Assembly: GCA_013368315.1 (NCBI GenBank) | Contig: JAACJM010000073.1 | Location: 288,363-352,362 of the forward strand | Origin: Tetrapyrgos nigripes | Taxonomy: Eukaryota > Basidiomycota > Agaricomycetes > Agaricales > Campanellaceae | Length of the DNA stretch: 64,000 nt | Reading direction: 5' to 3' | Shown: piece after piece, positions 32,768 to 43,838 of the stretch | Layout: the number at the start of each line of letters is the position of its first letter | Numbering within the stretch: position 1 is the first letter of the stretch | Made by a program: the position numbers and the translations under genes | The notes under the pieces: generated by a model | What the model was told of the DNA's origin: nothing | The model's database searches: none | Seen by the model: only the letters and a program-made list of their open reading frames with translations

Positions 32768-35545
32768 CAATGGTTGACTGTAAGATGGTACAAAAGCAGT
32801 GAAAAGCTATTGAAAAATGTCTTAGAGCAACTCAAGAGTGCAGAAAAAAATTTCTAGTAAGACCTTAAAAACCCTTAAATCAGGCCCTTAATTAAGCCCA
32901 AGTTAAGCCTTTAAGGCCTAACCTTGTTGGGTACCCTTAATTAAGGCCTTAGGGTGAACACTGCTGTTATCAAGCACAGCACTAGAATGAGTACCATGGT
33001 CACCTTAGCAGGCATGTTATTACCTTTTGTGTTATGAATTGCTGTGAGTTGGTAATTTCGCCTTTTTTATACCCAGAGCTTACCCACTGTCTATACAGCT
33101 ATCTTGTCCACTATATGTCACCTTCATTCATCCTGTCACCCTGGATGTCAAATTTGAGCATTTTATGCTTTTCACCAGTGTTGCATTCTCTATAATGGCT
33201 TTCCTGGTGCTGTGCAGGATTTTAACAGAACTGAAGTTGCTAGAAACAACTGTTGGGATAGTGGTGCTGAGTGCTGGCATTGGGAATGATGTTGCTGAGT
33301 TTGGTGACTCCTCTGTCTTCCCAGTTCCTTTCTTTTTTCTTCCAGTTCTGCAGTGCGAATCAATATTGAGGATATTCGTCTCATTTCTAATCACAGTTGG
33401 CTGGACCCTGCTTGCCCTTTCTGTTACTCTCGTCAACGCTGGCTTGGGTCTCACAGCACTTTACATCCTCCTTATATGCCTTGGTTTCACCCTCTTCATA
33501 CTATTCCCTGTCAGATATATCTGGAAGATATTCACTAGGCAAAGTGGTAGTTGAGAAGGGAAAGGACTGAGTATGGTCTTTGTGACAGGCACATTGGTCA
33601 GTGTGTTTGCTAGGTGAGTAGATTGTTTTCTAATATCATCTCTGTTCTTGAAGCTGACTTTATTGGCTCTTTTTTTCTTGTCAATCCCAGCTCCTTTTTC
33701 ACCAACATGATTGGTGTACATGCTATCTTGGGTGCTTTCCTCTTTGGCCTTGTCGTTCCTCATGAGGGAGGCCTAGCAATTGCTATGACTGAGAAATTGG
33801 AAGATGTGGTTGGGAGTTTGTTTTTACCTTTGGTGAGCATTCTTTATCTTCTATCTTTTGTCCACTTCAAGTTAAGAGGCAATTGGACTGATGTACTCTC
33901 TTTTTCTATTTTTTCTTCTAGTATTTCACCCTCTCAGGCTTCTCTACCAACCTAGGTCTACTCAATGATAGACATGATAGCCATATGTATGTTGGCATTT
34001 CTAGGCAAATTTGGTAGATGTACTGTCACTGCCAGGTACACTGTGGGATTTAGTTGGAGGGAGGCTAGTATGATTGGGAGTTTGATGAGTTGTAAAGGTT
34101 GTGTATATGCCATTGCTGTCTGTGATTTCTGTCTTTGTTGCAAGTCCTTATTCTTATTCATTGTCTGTCCCTCCATTCCTCTAGCCTCGTCGAGCTTATT
34201 GTCCTCAATGTCAGTCTTTCTGCTGGTATCCTTACCCAACACATTTTCTTAATGTTCGTCCTGGAGGCACTGTTGTTGATGTTTATGACGACTCCATTAG
34301 TGATGTCATTGTATCCACTGGACAAGAGGGTGAGGGTTAGTGAGAGTGGGGGTCACAATGAGGATGGTGCAAAGGGGATTCCTGGGTTTGGGAAGCATCC
34401 AGATGCTAATGGCTTCATTGAAGATGGACGAGAGCATGCTAGAGGTGGAGGTACTGGTGATAGCACTGAAGCTGGTATCCCAGGTCATGAGAAGAGGAGG
34501 AATCTGGTTGTCATCTTGGATAGGGTTGAGCACATTCCAGGCTTGATGACTTTAATACAGTTGCTGAAGGATTCTCTGGTTCCAGTTCCTCATCTAACTC
34601 GTTCTATGCTTCATGGTCAGCATGGTGTTGACAATACTTTGGTGTCCATCTCGAGGACAGAGTCGTCTTCAAGTACCTACAAAGACAACACAGCTGCAGC
34701 CTCTCCCTGGGTTCCTGTCATCTCCTTTTCCAGTCCTTCAATGATCTCTGTTCTATGCCTCATTGAGCTTACAGATCATACTTCTGCTGTTATGAAGTCT
34801 ATCCCTTCCCAAACTTTCTCAACTGAGATGGACCCACTGTTGATGATATACCAGACTTTTGCGGGCTTGAATTGTATTGGTGTCAGAGGGAAAGTGACTT
34901 GAGGCTTGGGATGATATGGCTGGTGCTGTGGTGGATTATGCTATGCAAGTCATTAACACTCTTGAAATTAATGTTGGTGGCAGAGGAATGGTTCTCATCC
35001 CCTGGGCTTTACCTACTAAGAGCTATATCAAGCACGATCATAGCCATAACCCAACATCTACTCCAGCTCCAGCTGCTCATCTGCCAAGCAACCCTTTTGA
35101 CATTCTTTTCAAGTCCAAGTCTGCTAATGCCTCAGCAGGTGGATTAGGAGGCTTGGGTGGGGTAGTGAGCAGGGAATGGATTTAGGGGCTTTTTTGGCAT
35201 TGGTGATGGGTTCAGTGAATACCCCTGCTACAGCTGGTGTAACGACAGTCTTTCTGCTGTTCTTTGGTGGTCCAGATGATTGAATAGCACTGGACTTTGT
35301 GACCCAGGTGTGCGAGAGTGAGTGTGTCAAGGCAGTCATTGTATGGTTGACGAAACAAGAAGGGAGTGCATTGGACGAAGAAGTGCACACCTGAGCATAC
35401 ACAAGCACCTGATGGAGTGGTGGATGTATCAGCATTGCTAGCTGCACCTTCAGTATGTGGAATGTCTTTGATGTTGCTTCCATGGTTGCCAGAACACTGA
35501 AGTGTACCCAATACCATCTACAACTCGCACAACAGTGGCCTACTA

Positions 35546-36095
35546 CACTGGAAGCAAATCCCTGTAAATACGCCACCATACAGGGGTATTACAGCAGCCT
35601 TACTACAAGTCATTCAATAAGTAATACACCTTACATTACAGGAGTATTACAAACACATATATTTGCCAGAACAATCCTGTAAGACTGCTGTAAAGCAGGG
35701 GGTATTACAGCAACATTTCAGTGTGACATAGTGTCACAGTAATACATTCTGTAATACTGCTGAGAAATACACTGGAAGAAATTCCTGGACTTGTTGTAAG
35801 GCTGCTGTAATACCCCTGTATGGCAGGGTAATTGCAGGAATTTCTTCCAGTGTCACTCTGAAATACCTCTGTATTTCTTGGCAGTATTGCAGAATGTATT
35901 ACTGTGACACTATATCGCACTGAAATGTTGCTGTAATCCACCCTGATTTACAGCAGTCTTACAGGATTGTTCTGAAAAATATATGTGTTTGTAATACTCC
36001 TGTAATGTAAGGTGTATTACTTATTGAATGACTTGTAGTAAGGCTGCTGTAATACCTCTGTATGGCAGTGTATTTACAGAGATTTGCTTCCAGTG
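35546..36095. mobile_element. 550-bp foldback element with CACT termini and 3-bp TSD (CMC/CACTA-like)
   Basis: The element is nearly one long palindrome. The left arm begins CACTGGAAGCAAATC, and the right arm ends GATTTGCTTCCAGTG. Matching words run inward for about 220 nt on each side (for example cattcaataagtaatacacc and its complement). The flanks carry the 3-bp duplication CTA. Joining the flanks restores GTG GCC TAC TAC AGC AAT in the antiporter frame. The centre (about 35770-35852) holds a further inverted pair acactggaagaaatt/aatttcttccagtgt and a third partial copy of the terminus. CACT ends with a 3-bp duplication fit the CMC superfamily. No coding sequence. Confidence 0.88.
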
Positions 36096-36399
36096 CTACA
36101 GCAATACAGTGGATAATATTGCCTGGACAAGATATACTTCCAGTAGTATGAATGCGGTGTCTAGGACTGCCTGGAAGAGGATGACATTGACCAAGATATC
36201 CTCGCCTCTGCCATTGCATATGGTGTTGAACAAGGCAAGAAAGATTATTGAGAGTGAGGGGAGGTCACATTCTCAAAATTGCCAACCGAGGCTCATCATT
36301 GTAACTGGGTGTTCTCAGTGTATGGTGGTGGATAATCATGCACAGGAACTAAGGCAGTTGGTAGATGAAATTGTAGCTCTAGCTCATCATCCTTTAGCT

Positions 36400-36911
36400 C
36401 TACTGCTCATTCACAATTTCTATGTTTTGATGGGGGCAGTTGCCCCTGGTTTGGCCTATTGCTTAATGTGTGAAGCTTGCAAGTAAGGTGCTTGCACCTT
36501 CGGAGGCCTCTGCAAATAGCAAGCTGAGCCTCATTCAATACCCCTCTCTTACATCCGTACATCGTTTCATTTATTTCGTTTGTGTTTACGATTTATTTGT
36601 TTCAACACCTTTCCAAGGATCGGATGCGGCGGGTGCTGTGGTTTGCAGTGGATGCCCGTCGTAGACCAGTATGATCCGTCACATATATCTTTCTTATTCT
36701 GTTCCAGATTCTCCAGTTTGACCTTTTCCCAGATATTGCACGCACTTTTCTTCTGCCCACCCAACCCACCCTCTATGATGACATTTAAACTACTACTGCA
36801 TACACTTGTATTTACGAGCCCTACCGCTCATTCACAATTTCTATGTTTTGATGGGGGCAGTTGCCCCCGGTTTGGCCTATTACTTAATGTGTGAAGTTTG
36901 CGAGTAAGGTG
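36400..36911. repeat. Duplicated ~91-bp antiporter segment flanking ~330 bp
   Basis: 36400-36490 and 36821-36911 share about 91 bp with only a few mismatches, including cattcacaatttctatgttt and gatgggggcagttgcccc. The antiporter homology resumes only after the second copy. The filler between them has no recognisable gene or terminal repeats. Confidence 0.75.
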
Positions 36912-37194
36912 GAGGTTGGAAAGAGCCTAGGTTGTGGTCTTGGCATGTCGACGGCAAGTTTAGGATGGGAGATTAGGAAAACGATTGGTGACGTAGCAGC
37001 CGCCTGCGTAGCTACAAGTTGTGCGGAGGGTGTCGTGGTTGTGCAGGCTGCAGAAGACGGGGAGTGGTGAAAGAAGTTACTAGACTTGTAGAGGCTCGCG
37101 ATATGTTTTTGGTAGTAACTAGTAAGCAATCTGACTACTAGTTTGATCCTGGTCACACCGTGTTTGAAGAGGCAACACCGATCACGCTGCAACG

Positions 37195-37780
37195 TAGTGT
37201 TGTAACGGTTCGACTACGGCTGGCTCCGGCTCGGCTCCAAACGGCTCCTTATGTAAATGGCTCGGCTCAGCTTTTAGATCCGGCTAGTCACGACTCGCGT
37301 CGCTAAAATTCCGTGAAAACCACTTCCCTTCTAGATATGTAGATAGGAATGTAGGAGTGAGACCTTAGAAGTCATATTGACACTCCAGGAGTGAAATCGA
37401 GCTTCTAGATATGGTATGCGCGCTCTGAACCAAGAGATACATCATTTTCCTTAATATTGTGCTAAAATTAGAAATTAAATTACCGCGAGAACTGATCAAA
37501 TTAAGGCACAACGACTTTTTTGAGTTACGGTCTCATGGTCTTTCTTGCTCAAAGTACACCGAACTTGCTCCAAAGACACTCCCTGATGTCAGCTACTGAG
37601 ACAGTACACTTTTGGTTAATTTATGGTGTCGCTAGAGGGCAGTCTCTTTGAGGGAATTTGACCCGGCTTTTTACGACTCGAGCCAGAGTCGGTCGAGAGC
37701 CACCTGGAGCCGAGCCGCGGCTCAAAAACCGGCTCGGCTCAGCGGCTCCCTGGAGCCGAGCCGGACCGTTTACAACACTA
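37195..37780. mobile_element. hAT-type MITE, 586 bp, 8-bp TSD
   Basis: The ends are TAGTGTTGTAACGGTTCG on the left and CCGTTTACAACACTA on the right. They are flanked by the identical 8-mer CTGCAACG at 37187-37194 and 37781-37788. The subterminal regions are rich in ggctccggctcggctcc repeats in opposite orientation. No ORF of note. It ends 56 bp before the start codon of the SRPBCC-like gene, so it must supply or displace part of that promoter. Confidence 0.9.
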
Positions 37781-37844
37781 CTGCAACGCTTGTATGTTTC
37801 ACATGAATCATTCATAAAGACCTTTCCTCCTTCACGATATCCGG

Positions 37845-38546
37845 ATGTTGCTCGCTCTTGTACCCCTCCGCATCGTTGTCCCAATGGTGCTTCTGGTCCA
37901 ACGGTTAACGCCTGTCTCGGCTCAGTCAAGTCCACCAAGCCATCTACCACCAGTCAATCCTGGTCTGTTTTCTGCCCACGCCAGCATCCTCATCAATGGC
38001 ACCGTACAGGAAGTATGGGATGTTTTAACGGACTTCCCTGCATATCGAGAATGGAACCCTTTCGTGAGGTACGTCGGCAAATCGTTCTAGCCAGAAACAC
38101 GGTGACGTACTAATGAATATGTAACTCGTAGGTCTGCCCTTGTCACCAACTCACTACTCATTCCGACCTCCTCCCAGACACCTGCTGAGAATCTCCGCCT
38201 CATCCTAAACACACAAATCCCTCCACTTTCCCTGCCCGTGAATGCTTCATCCAAAGATAATCTTCTTAATACCCGTATCTCCATCGAAAACATTACGAAA
38301 TTCGAACCTGACTCGCACCGAATTGCTTGGGAACTTCTTTCCCCAGATTTTCTCTTGAGCGCCGTAAGGTGGAGTGCAGTGAGCAAATATACGGATGAGA
38401 ATTGGACAACTTGGACTTTTTATGAGTCGAGAGAGGTTTTTGATGGAGTTTTGTCTTCGATTACGCAAAGTTTACAAGGAAAGGGAGTACAAGAAGGGTT
38501 TGAAGCTCAGGCGGAGGCGTTGAAACGGAGGGTGGAGGGAGCTTAG
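37845..38546 (+). CDS. SRPBCC (START-like fold) protein with an N-terminal signal-like segment
   Basis: Two exons, 37845-38068 and 38132-38546. The start MLLALVPLRIVVPMVLLVQRL is strongly hydrophobic and could be a signal peptide or anchor. The domain begins ASILINGTVQEVWDVLTDFPAYREWNPFVR. That is the typical first strand, helix and the D-F-P-x-Y-x-x-W-N-P motif of polyketide cyclase/ligand-binding SRPBCC proteins. Later strands end with WTTWTFYESREVFDGV and the long C-terminal helix GVQEGFEAQAEALKRRVEG. The fold binds hydrophobic ligands in a cavity; the ligand here is unknown. An hAT MITE occupies the near upstream region. Alternative upstream frames lack a good start. Confidence 0.75.
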
Positions 38547-38703
38547 GTTTGGGAATCTGTTCAAGCTAGGTTTCATCCTTTCGAAAGCATCACGTCATGC
38601 CACTCGAAAGGTTCATAAGATCATAAACATTTCGTTGTCTAGAGTAAGATATGCAGTCACTACTGCCAATAAACGAGAACCAAATTAAAAGTATTTATTC
38701 TAA

Positions 38704-40023
38704 TCAGACGTCCTTCACTTGCTCCTCTAGCCATTTCCACAGTTCTTCGCTCTGTTTTGTATCTTCCGCAGCGCGGGATGTTTTTCCCATTCGTGCCCAA
38801 GGCTTAAGATACTGAAGAACGCGAAGAACGCTTGTCAGTAGAACTCTAAGCGAGCGATAAATGGCTTACCTTCCCATTCATATTAGCTCCCTCGGGCGAA
38901 GTTCCAGCGTAAAGCTGCGTAAGAGCACCCAATTCTACGGGGTACAGGAAAAGAACGTTCTGCAATTATAGATCAGAGCGGTGGAGATGGTCTTGGAGAC
39001 AAGTATCAATTATTACCACTAGAAACACCATAGGCCTTGGCATATGGGTATAAAGATCTGAAGCTAGGTTTCCGGGATTTAACGAAGTCGAGACGATTCC
39101 TTGATCACCATATCTTCTGGCTAGTTCATTGGAATACAGAACGTTTCCCTATAAAGTGGATTCGGTGAGCATCTTTGCTAAGCAATTCCAGACTTCATAG
39201 CACTGATATCAAGATCAAAACTGGTACGCACGAATTTACTTTGAGCATAAAGGCCCGGGAAGCTTCCGATCTTCTTTCGTACAGGAGATTCACGAAACGA
39301 GTTGAAATCGAGCTTGTTGCAATGCGTATGGCCACTGGAGGAAACATTCACGACGCGGACCTTTCCATCTGGACTGTTCTTAGCCGTAGAGATAAGAATG
39401 GGAAGGACAAGTTTTGTGAAGTAAAAATGGCCTGAGGAGCATTTGGGTTCTCTAGATGAAAAGCGAACAAGTGTGCTGACTTACCTAGGACATTAGTTCC
39501 AAATTGAAGATCATATCCTTGGGCGGTAAGTTCCTCGATGTTTGGACCTAGAACGCCCCTACGAAACTTGTGATGAGAAACTTGAGAAGAGGATGAAGGT
39601 ACCTCAAGCAATACGTACGCGTTGTTGAACAAAACATGAAGCTCCTTTTCTTTCCTGCCAAACTCCTCAGCTGCTGCCTTCACGGACTTCAAATCGCTCA
39701 GATCCAGCTTCAACCAAATCGCCTCTTTACCGGTCTTTTGACGAATATCTTCGATGGCTGCCTCTGCTTTGGCTTGATTCCGAGCAGCTAAATAAACTTT
39801 CGCGTTGTGTTCGAGTAAAGCCTAGGAGACCGACGTAAGAAGGCTGTCAAATGGTCAAATCTTGAATGCAAATACCCACCTTCAATGTCTCCTTTCCAAT
39901 CCCTGTATTCGCTCCTGTAACAATCATGACTTTCCCAGTTAAGTCCGGGATGTCGTTTGTTGACCATTTTGGTTCGGGGGGATAAAACTCGGTATCTATG
40001 ACACTGGATATCACGGAGCCCAT
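38704..40023 (-). CDS. Short-chain dehydrogenase/reductase (retinol dehydrogenase-like)
   Basis: Start [20 protein letters not shown] at 40023. The NAD(P) site [26 protein letters not shown], the LDLSDLKSV motif, NNAG (split by an intron after NNA, near 39620-39550), NVLG, the Ser-bearing [10 protein letters not shown] region and the catalytic YAQSK are all visible in order. A downstream [11 protein letters not shown] and a C-terminal [14 protein letters not shown] end the frame with TGA at 38704-38706. Multiple short introns. The architecture is that of fungal RDH12/WW-oxidoreductase-like SDRs, which oxidise or reduce alcohols or carbonyls with NADP(H). The substrate cannot be read from sequence. 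It is divergent from the F-box gene, with 301 nt between starts. Confidence 0.87.
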
Positions 40024-40324
40024 GTTTCCAAAAGAATGATTAGAGCGATAAGGGTGGTGGATTGCATACGGTAGTAGCGAGAATATAACTGGGAGCTCGG
40101 CCACTTTATTGCACCGAAATGTCATCAGTATTACGAGGCCGCAATTGAGAGCGAATCAGGATAAAATCTGCGAGCTTTCCGACAAAACTTCCCAAAATGC
40201 ATAAGTTTAGCATAAATCTAGTACAAAAGTTCGTGGAAAAGGAGATAAGCGCTCAAATTGAAATTGTTATTGTCATCCTCACAATCTTTCTACCACTACC
40301 TCGACACCATTACAGAAACATACT

Positions 40325-42266
40325 ATGGCCCCTGAGACGCGCAGTGGGATATTCAGGCTTCCAGAGAAAAGGGGTGGCACTGTCATTCAAGTCAAGCTGT
40401 GAGTACTGTGTCCACTGGTCGTCTTACCCCTGTCACTCAAGCACCGATAATTTGTTGACTAGTCGCCAAGAGCCTGCCTGGAGATTGAGGGAATTGCTCA
40501 GAGGAAATGGATTAGAGGTTGGAGGACGGTGGCAGGAGCTTTTCGACAGGCTGCAAGCATTTAGTAGGAATGAAGCGAGTTGGGTCAGGTATAACTTTGA
40601 TTTCCCTTCCTTGTTCCGTTGTCGTGCTCAGTAGCTCAACTACAGAGATCCACTGGTTACGAGAACATCGTTGCGCACGCGTAGAGAATCGGACACTGGA
40701 CGTAAAACCCAAAATACTGGCAACGCCCAGCCGATGCGCAAGAGCAGGAAGACATCCTCCAAAGTCTCGTCGACGTCTACCCCAAAATCACTGGGAGGGC
40801 ACCTTCATCCCAGATTGACACTCACAGATCTTCCCGTTGAACTCATAACTCTAGTTCTTGAGGAGAGTGAGAAAGATGACGTGTTGTCTCTTGCCGTAGT
40901 TTGTAGGGGTCTAAACGCGATTGCAGGCTTTTTCTTCCTCAAAAGCATTGGCTTACAGGCTATCCCGCACGGCTGGCTTACCTTTGGAGCATACGTCGGT
41001 CACCCTTTTGGGGTAATCCCAGGTTTATGCATCGTGCTAAACTGCTTGGCGAATGTGTCGTCTCTCACTTTCTGTTTTAGTACCAGTGATTACTCGAAGG
41101 AATTGTACCGAGCCCTCAGCATTCTGAAACGGCTTACGTCCTGCAATTACCTCTCTTTTCATCTCCCCAACTACGCTTATCCTTCCCCTTCCCTGGCCTC
41201 TTCCGTTAGTACCGTACTTGAAGAATTTCTTTCCGAGCTTGCAAGCAAGAATGTCCGCACCCTCCAGATTGAGGCCGATTTCCATACTGTTCCAAAACGG
41301 TCGTCGAAAGCCCTGTTGCCTGCGATCTCAATAGAGAGGGCGATTGTCAACACGCCTTTCATCCATAACTCTCCATTCCGAGACTGGTTCATCTCGTCTT
41401 TCAACGCCTCACCGATTCAATCCCTCCGTATAAACTACGGTGCTCATTTTTCATCTTTCTTAATCCGACTTTCCCTTCCTTCTCTCAGGGAATTTGACGT
41501 CACCTCTTGCGGTCAAATTGCGACGAATTTTGACCCTTTCCGTTCCTTTTTGCTTCGTCACCCAACCTTGGTATCATTGCACCTCGGTTGTTGTAAATAC
41601 ATCGCTACCAAAGGCACCATCTCCCCTCTTCCCCAAGGATCCTTGCCTGTTCTTCAGAGCTTGACCGTACATCCCTCAATCCTTCCTTATTTCTTTTCCA
41701 TTCCATATTCCTCTTCTAGGGAAGGGCTTAGCTCCAGGCGTGGAAGAAGAGTCGCAGATAGAGACAACCCCATTTCCTCCCAATTTCCTCCACATCTCCG
41801 TCATATCTCTCTCTTGAACATGACGGAATCGTGTTATTCAACCTACGGTGTTACTATGGACGCATCTCTTGAGGTATGCAAGACGGCCCTCTTCAGTGTA
41901 TCGGCCTGCTCAGCCATCACTGTCATCACCATTTCTTTCGATGATCTCTTAAACTCCGAACACCTACGTGCCATCGGCCGTTCGCAATCATTGACATTAC
42001 CCTTCATTCAATCCGCCAGCTTCCGCTTCCGGGAAAGAGCCCCTCTTGACCAAGTCAAAGCGATTCTCATCCCGTGGTTCCAGCGAACGTTTCCGAACGC
42101 AGAGTTGTTCATCATCAAGTTGGCAATAATGCACTGGTGGGAGCAGGAGGAAAAAAGTGATTTTGTCCGAAAGGTAAGGGATTTTTGTCCCCAAGTCAAG
42201 TCTGTTGGGATAAATTTCCAGCAATATAAGATCGAAGACTGGTTGGCGCAGGCCGAAGGTCAATAA
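40325..42266 (+). CDS. F-box protein with a SAP-like N-terminus (copy 1)
   Basis: Start MAPETRSGIFRLPEKRGG at 40325, then intron 40401-40464 and an exon AWRLRELLRGNGLEVGGRWQ..LFDRLQAF. This fits the SAP helix-extended-helix pattern for DNA binding. A third exon (joined most simply after SW, acceptor just before LNYRDPL) runs to 42266. It contains the F-box LTLTDLPVELITLVLEESEKDDVLSLAVVCRGLNAIA and long leucine-rich C-terminal repeats (SLPSLREFDV, HPTLVSLHLG). F-box proteins link substrates to SCF ubiquitin ligases. SAP plus F-box would suggest a chromatin-linked substrate, which is inference. It is paralogous to 45987-47495, which lacks the SAP-like part. The second intron boundary is the weakest point. 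Confidence 0.78.
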
Positions 42267-43250
42267 TAGGAAACTGGAATTTGTCCGGATCACTAGTCTT
42301 GTAGTATACTTATACTTACCGTTAACTTGAATTGTATACACGCAGGCGTAGTACTTCTGATGTTACTATTCATTGGGTAGAAGTGATAGATTCTGAAGAA
42401 ATCTGTCCATATCTTCATTCCTCCCTCATCTCCCTTCATGGAACTTTAATAGTAGATACTTTGATGCTCTCTATGTAAACAGATTCACCAGAGTTGGATT
42501 GAGACATTTGCCATGCGCTGAAAACAGCGAAAAAATGCGTTTCCGCGAGCGTGACAGAAGTGAAAGGCTTTTGCATAAGCTATTCCGTCAACAAAAATTT
42601 TATGGAACTTGATATAACAGTCCCTATGGATTTGATCCGTATCCAGCCTTTACCTGGGTCAAAATTTGAGTGTTGTGCCTTTGTACGCAGCAAACGAGGT
42701 GGAAGTGATAGAAAAGTTGCTTTAAAAGACTCCGCTCGGCGCCCAAGGGGGAGGCGGACCGCATATCCGGCACATTAGGGGGGGAGGGGGGGGGGTCAGG
42801 TCTGGCCAAAAATTTTTCTGACCGTATCTAGGATAGGGTATTTTGAGCTTGTTTTTCGCTAATTACCTATAGTTGTACTAATCATCTTGCGGCATCGTTT
42901 AAGAATTTCGAACAGCGAATGATAGGCGGATCACGGGGAGCCCTGATGAAACAGCGACTCCCCTGGGTATATTTTGACGAGATGAGGCTCAGCAGCGCGC
43001 TACATAATATGTACATGTAAATATGGGAGTGGAGGGCGGGTGACGCAAAAGCTACTGTTGAACACTTATAGACTCGTGAGGAGAAGTGAAAGTAAGGAGA
43101 AGGTGGGGGCGAGACTCTCGGGTCTAAGTACAAAATACAGAAAGGAGTAGAAGAGGGAATTGATCTAGAGTACCATAGGAATAAATGCCGATATATTAAG
43201 GTAATCAAGAAACGAATGGGAGAAATCGAGAGACGGCGGCAAATACTAAT
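42267..43250. other. Intergenic, with a G-run
   Basis: No gene recognised. A run of G with few interruptions (about 42776-42796) could form a G-quadruplex. Otherwise nothing is seen. Confidence 0.35.
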
Positions 43251-43735
43251 CAGTATTTTGACAGATTACTGGTTTCAACTGGTAGGGCCAAATTTTGGCA
43301 GAGCACCAGTTGAAACCAGTAGACCCCCCATTTCCACCAGTCAAGTATTTTTCTCCACCAGTTGAGTGCTTGTCGACGTTGTTTGGACATCATCATTGTC
43401 GAGGAAGGGCCCGGCAATATTGCCAAAGGTGAGCACATGGTCAGTAATGATCCGAAAGTCATTTCTGACACCGGCTAACGTTCTCATCATTGTCAGGGAC
43501 AGTGTTCGGCACCTCCCGATGCCCCCGACAACCGGCTGACACGTAGCCGCCGCTACTTAATAATTATCGCGCCACCTGCTTGCAATAGCTACGGTGATAT
43601 CATAGGTAGTTTCTACTTACATCTCGTACTCTACAAGTGCTGTTAAGTATCCAAACAGAGGTGAATAATTTTTCCACCAGTCAGTTGGCTTGCAGCACCA
43701 GTGGACCAGTCCACCAGTAATCTGTCAAAATACTG
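43251..43735. mobile_element. MITE-like element, 485 bp, with a 23-bp terminal inverted repeat
   Basis: cagtattttgacagattact at 43251 is the reverse complement of agtaatctgtcaaaatactg ending at 43735, and the match continues for about 23 bp. Subterminal caccagt-rich words occur on both sides. No coding capacity. A clean target-site duplication is not evident; an AT dinucleotide on both flanks is the best candidate. The superfamily is therefore undetermined. Confidence 0.75.
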
Positions 43736-43748
43736 ATGACTAGGTATA

Positions 43749-43838
43749 AGCAGTGGACAGCCCTGGGGTCCTGCGCGAAGAGTCTATCTGTGGGGGATGA
43801 CCAGAGAAAAGCAATGGACAGCCTGGGGTCCTGCGCGA
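43749..43838 (+). repeat. Two-copy direct repeat
   Basis: agcagtggacagccctgggg...cctgcgcga (from about 43749) is repeated as agcaatggacagcctgggg...cctgcgcga (from about 43809), followed in each case by similar purine-rich sequence. About 60 nt apart. No function seen. Confidence 0.7.

Larger units (their letters stand above)
31364..32963. mobile_element. hAT-type non-autonomous element (outer), 8-bp TSD
   Basis: The ends are CAGTGTTTGCCCTAAGG on the left and its near reverse complement CCTTAGGGTGAACACTG on the right (15 of 17 match). They are flanked by identical 8-bp duplications CTGTTATC at 31356-31363 and 32964-32971. Removing the element and one duplication joins GAC ACT GCT GTT ATC to AAG CAC AGC in frame with the antiporter. 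Without the nested copy and one of its duplications the outer element is roughly 480 bp, with many ttaattaagg words, and has no coding capacity. Confidence 0.92.
30460..37070 (+). pseudogene. KHA1: K+/H+ antiporter of the Kha1 (CPA2) type, broken by insertions
   Basis: Homologous blocks of a monovalent cation/proton antiporter appear in order: WIIQMIIIVA..KQPKVIAEVLGRILLGPTAFG (30650-30785), GHIPHFTKYLFSYGSRPFLSL (31173 on), VDLEIDTAVI|KHSTR split by the hAT element, RILTELKLLETTVGIVVLSAG, GWTLLALSVTLVNAGLG, GVHAILGAFLFGLVVPHEG, LVELIVLNVSLSAGIL, LLFFGGPDD, QPRLIIVTG and a final WEIRKTIGDVAAACVATSC to the stop at 37070. Breaks: a TGA at 33552-33554, frameshifts near 33965 and 34900, hAT and foldback insertions, and a duplicated segment near the 3' end. 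The family moves K+ and H+ across endomembranes. This copy cannot make an intact protein. Its 5' limit is uncertain. Confidence 0.85.

Noticed and set aside
37621..37950. Open frames through the hAT MITE into the SRPBCC-like gene
   Set aside because: They are driven by the ggctcc-rich terminal repeat and stay open by composition only.
42776..42796. G-run as a regulatory G-quadruplex
   Set aside because: Sequence could fold that way, but nothing ties it to a gene or origin; kept only as a note in the intergenic entry.
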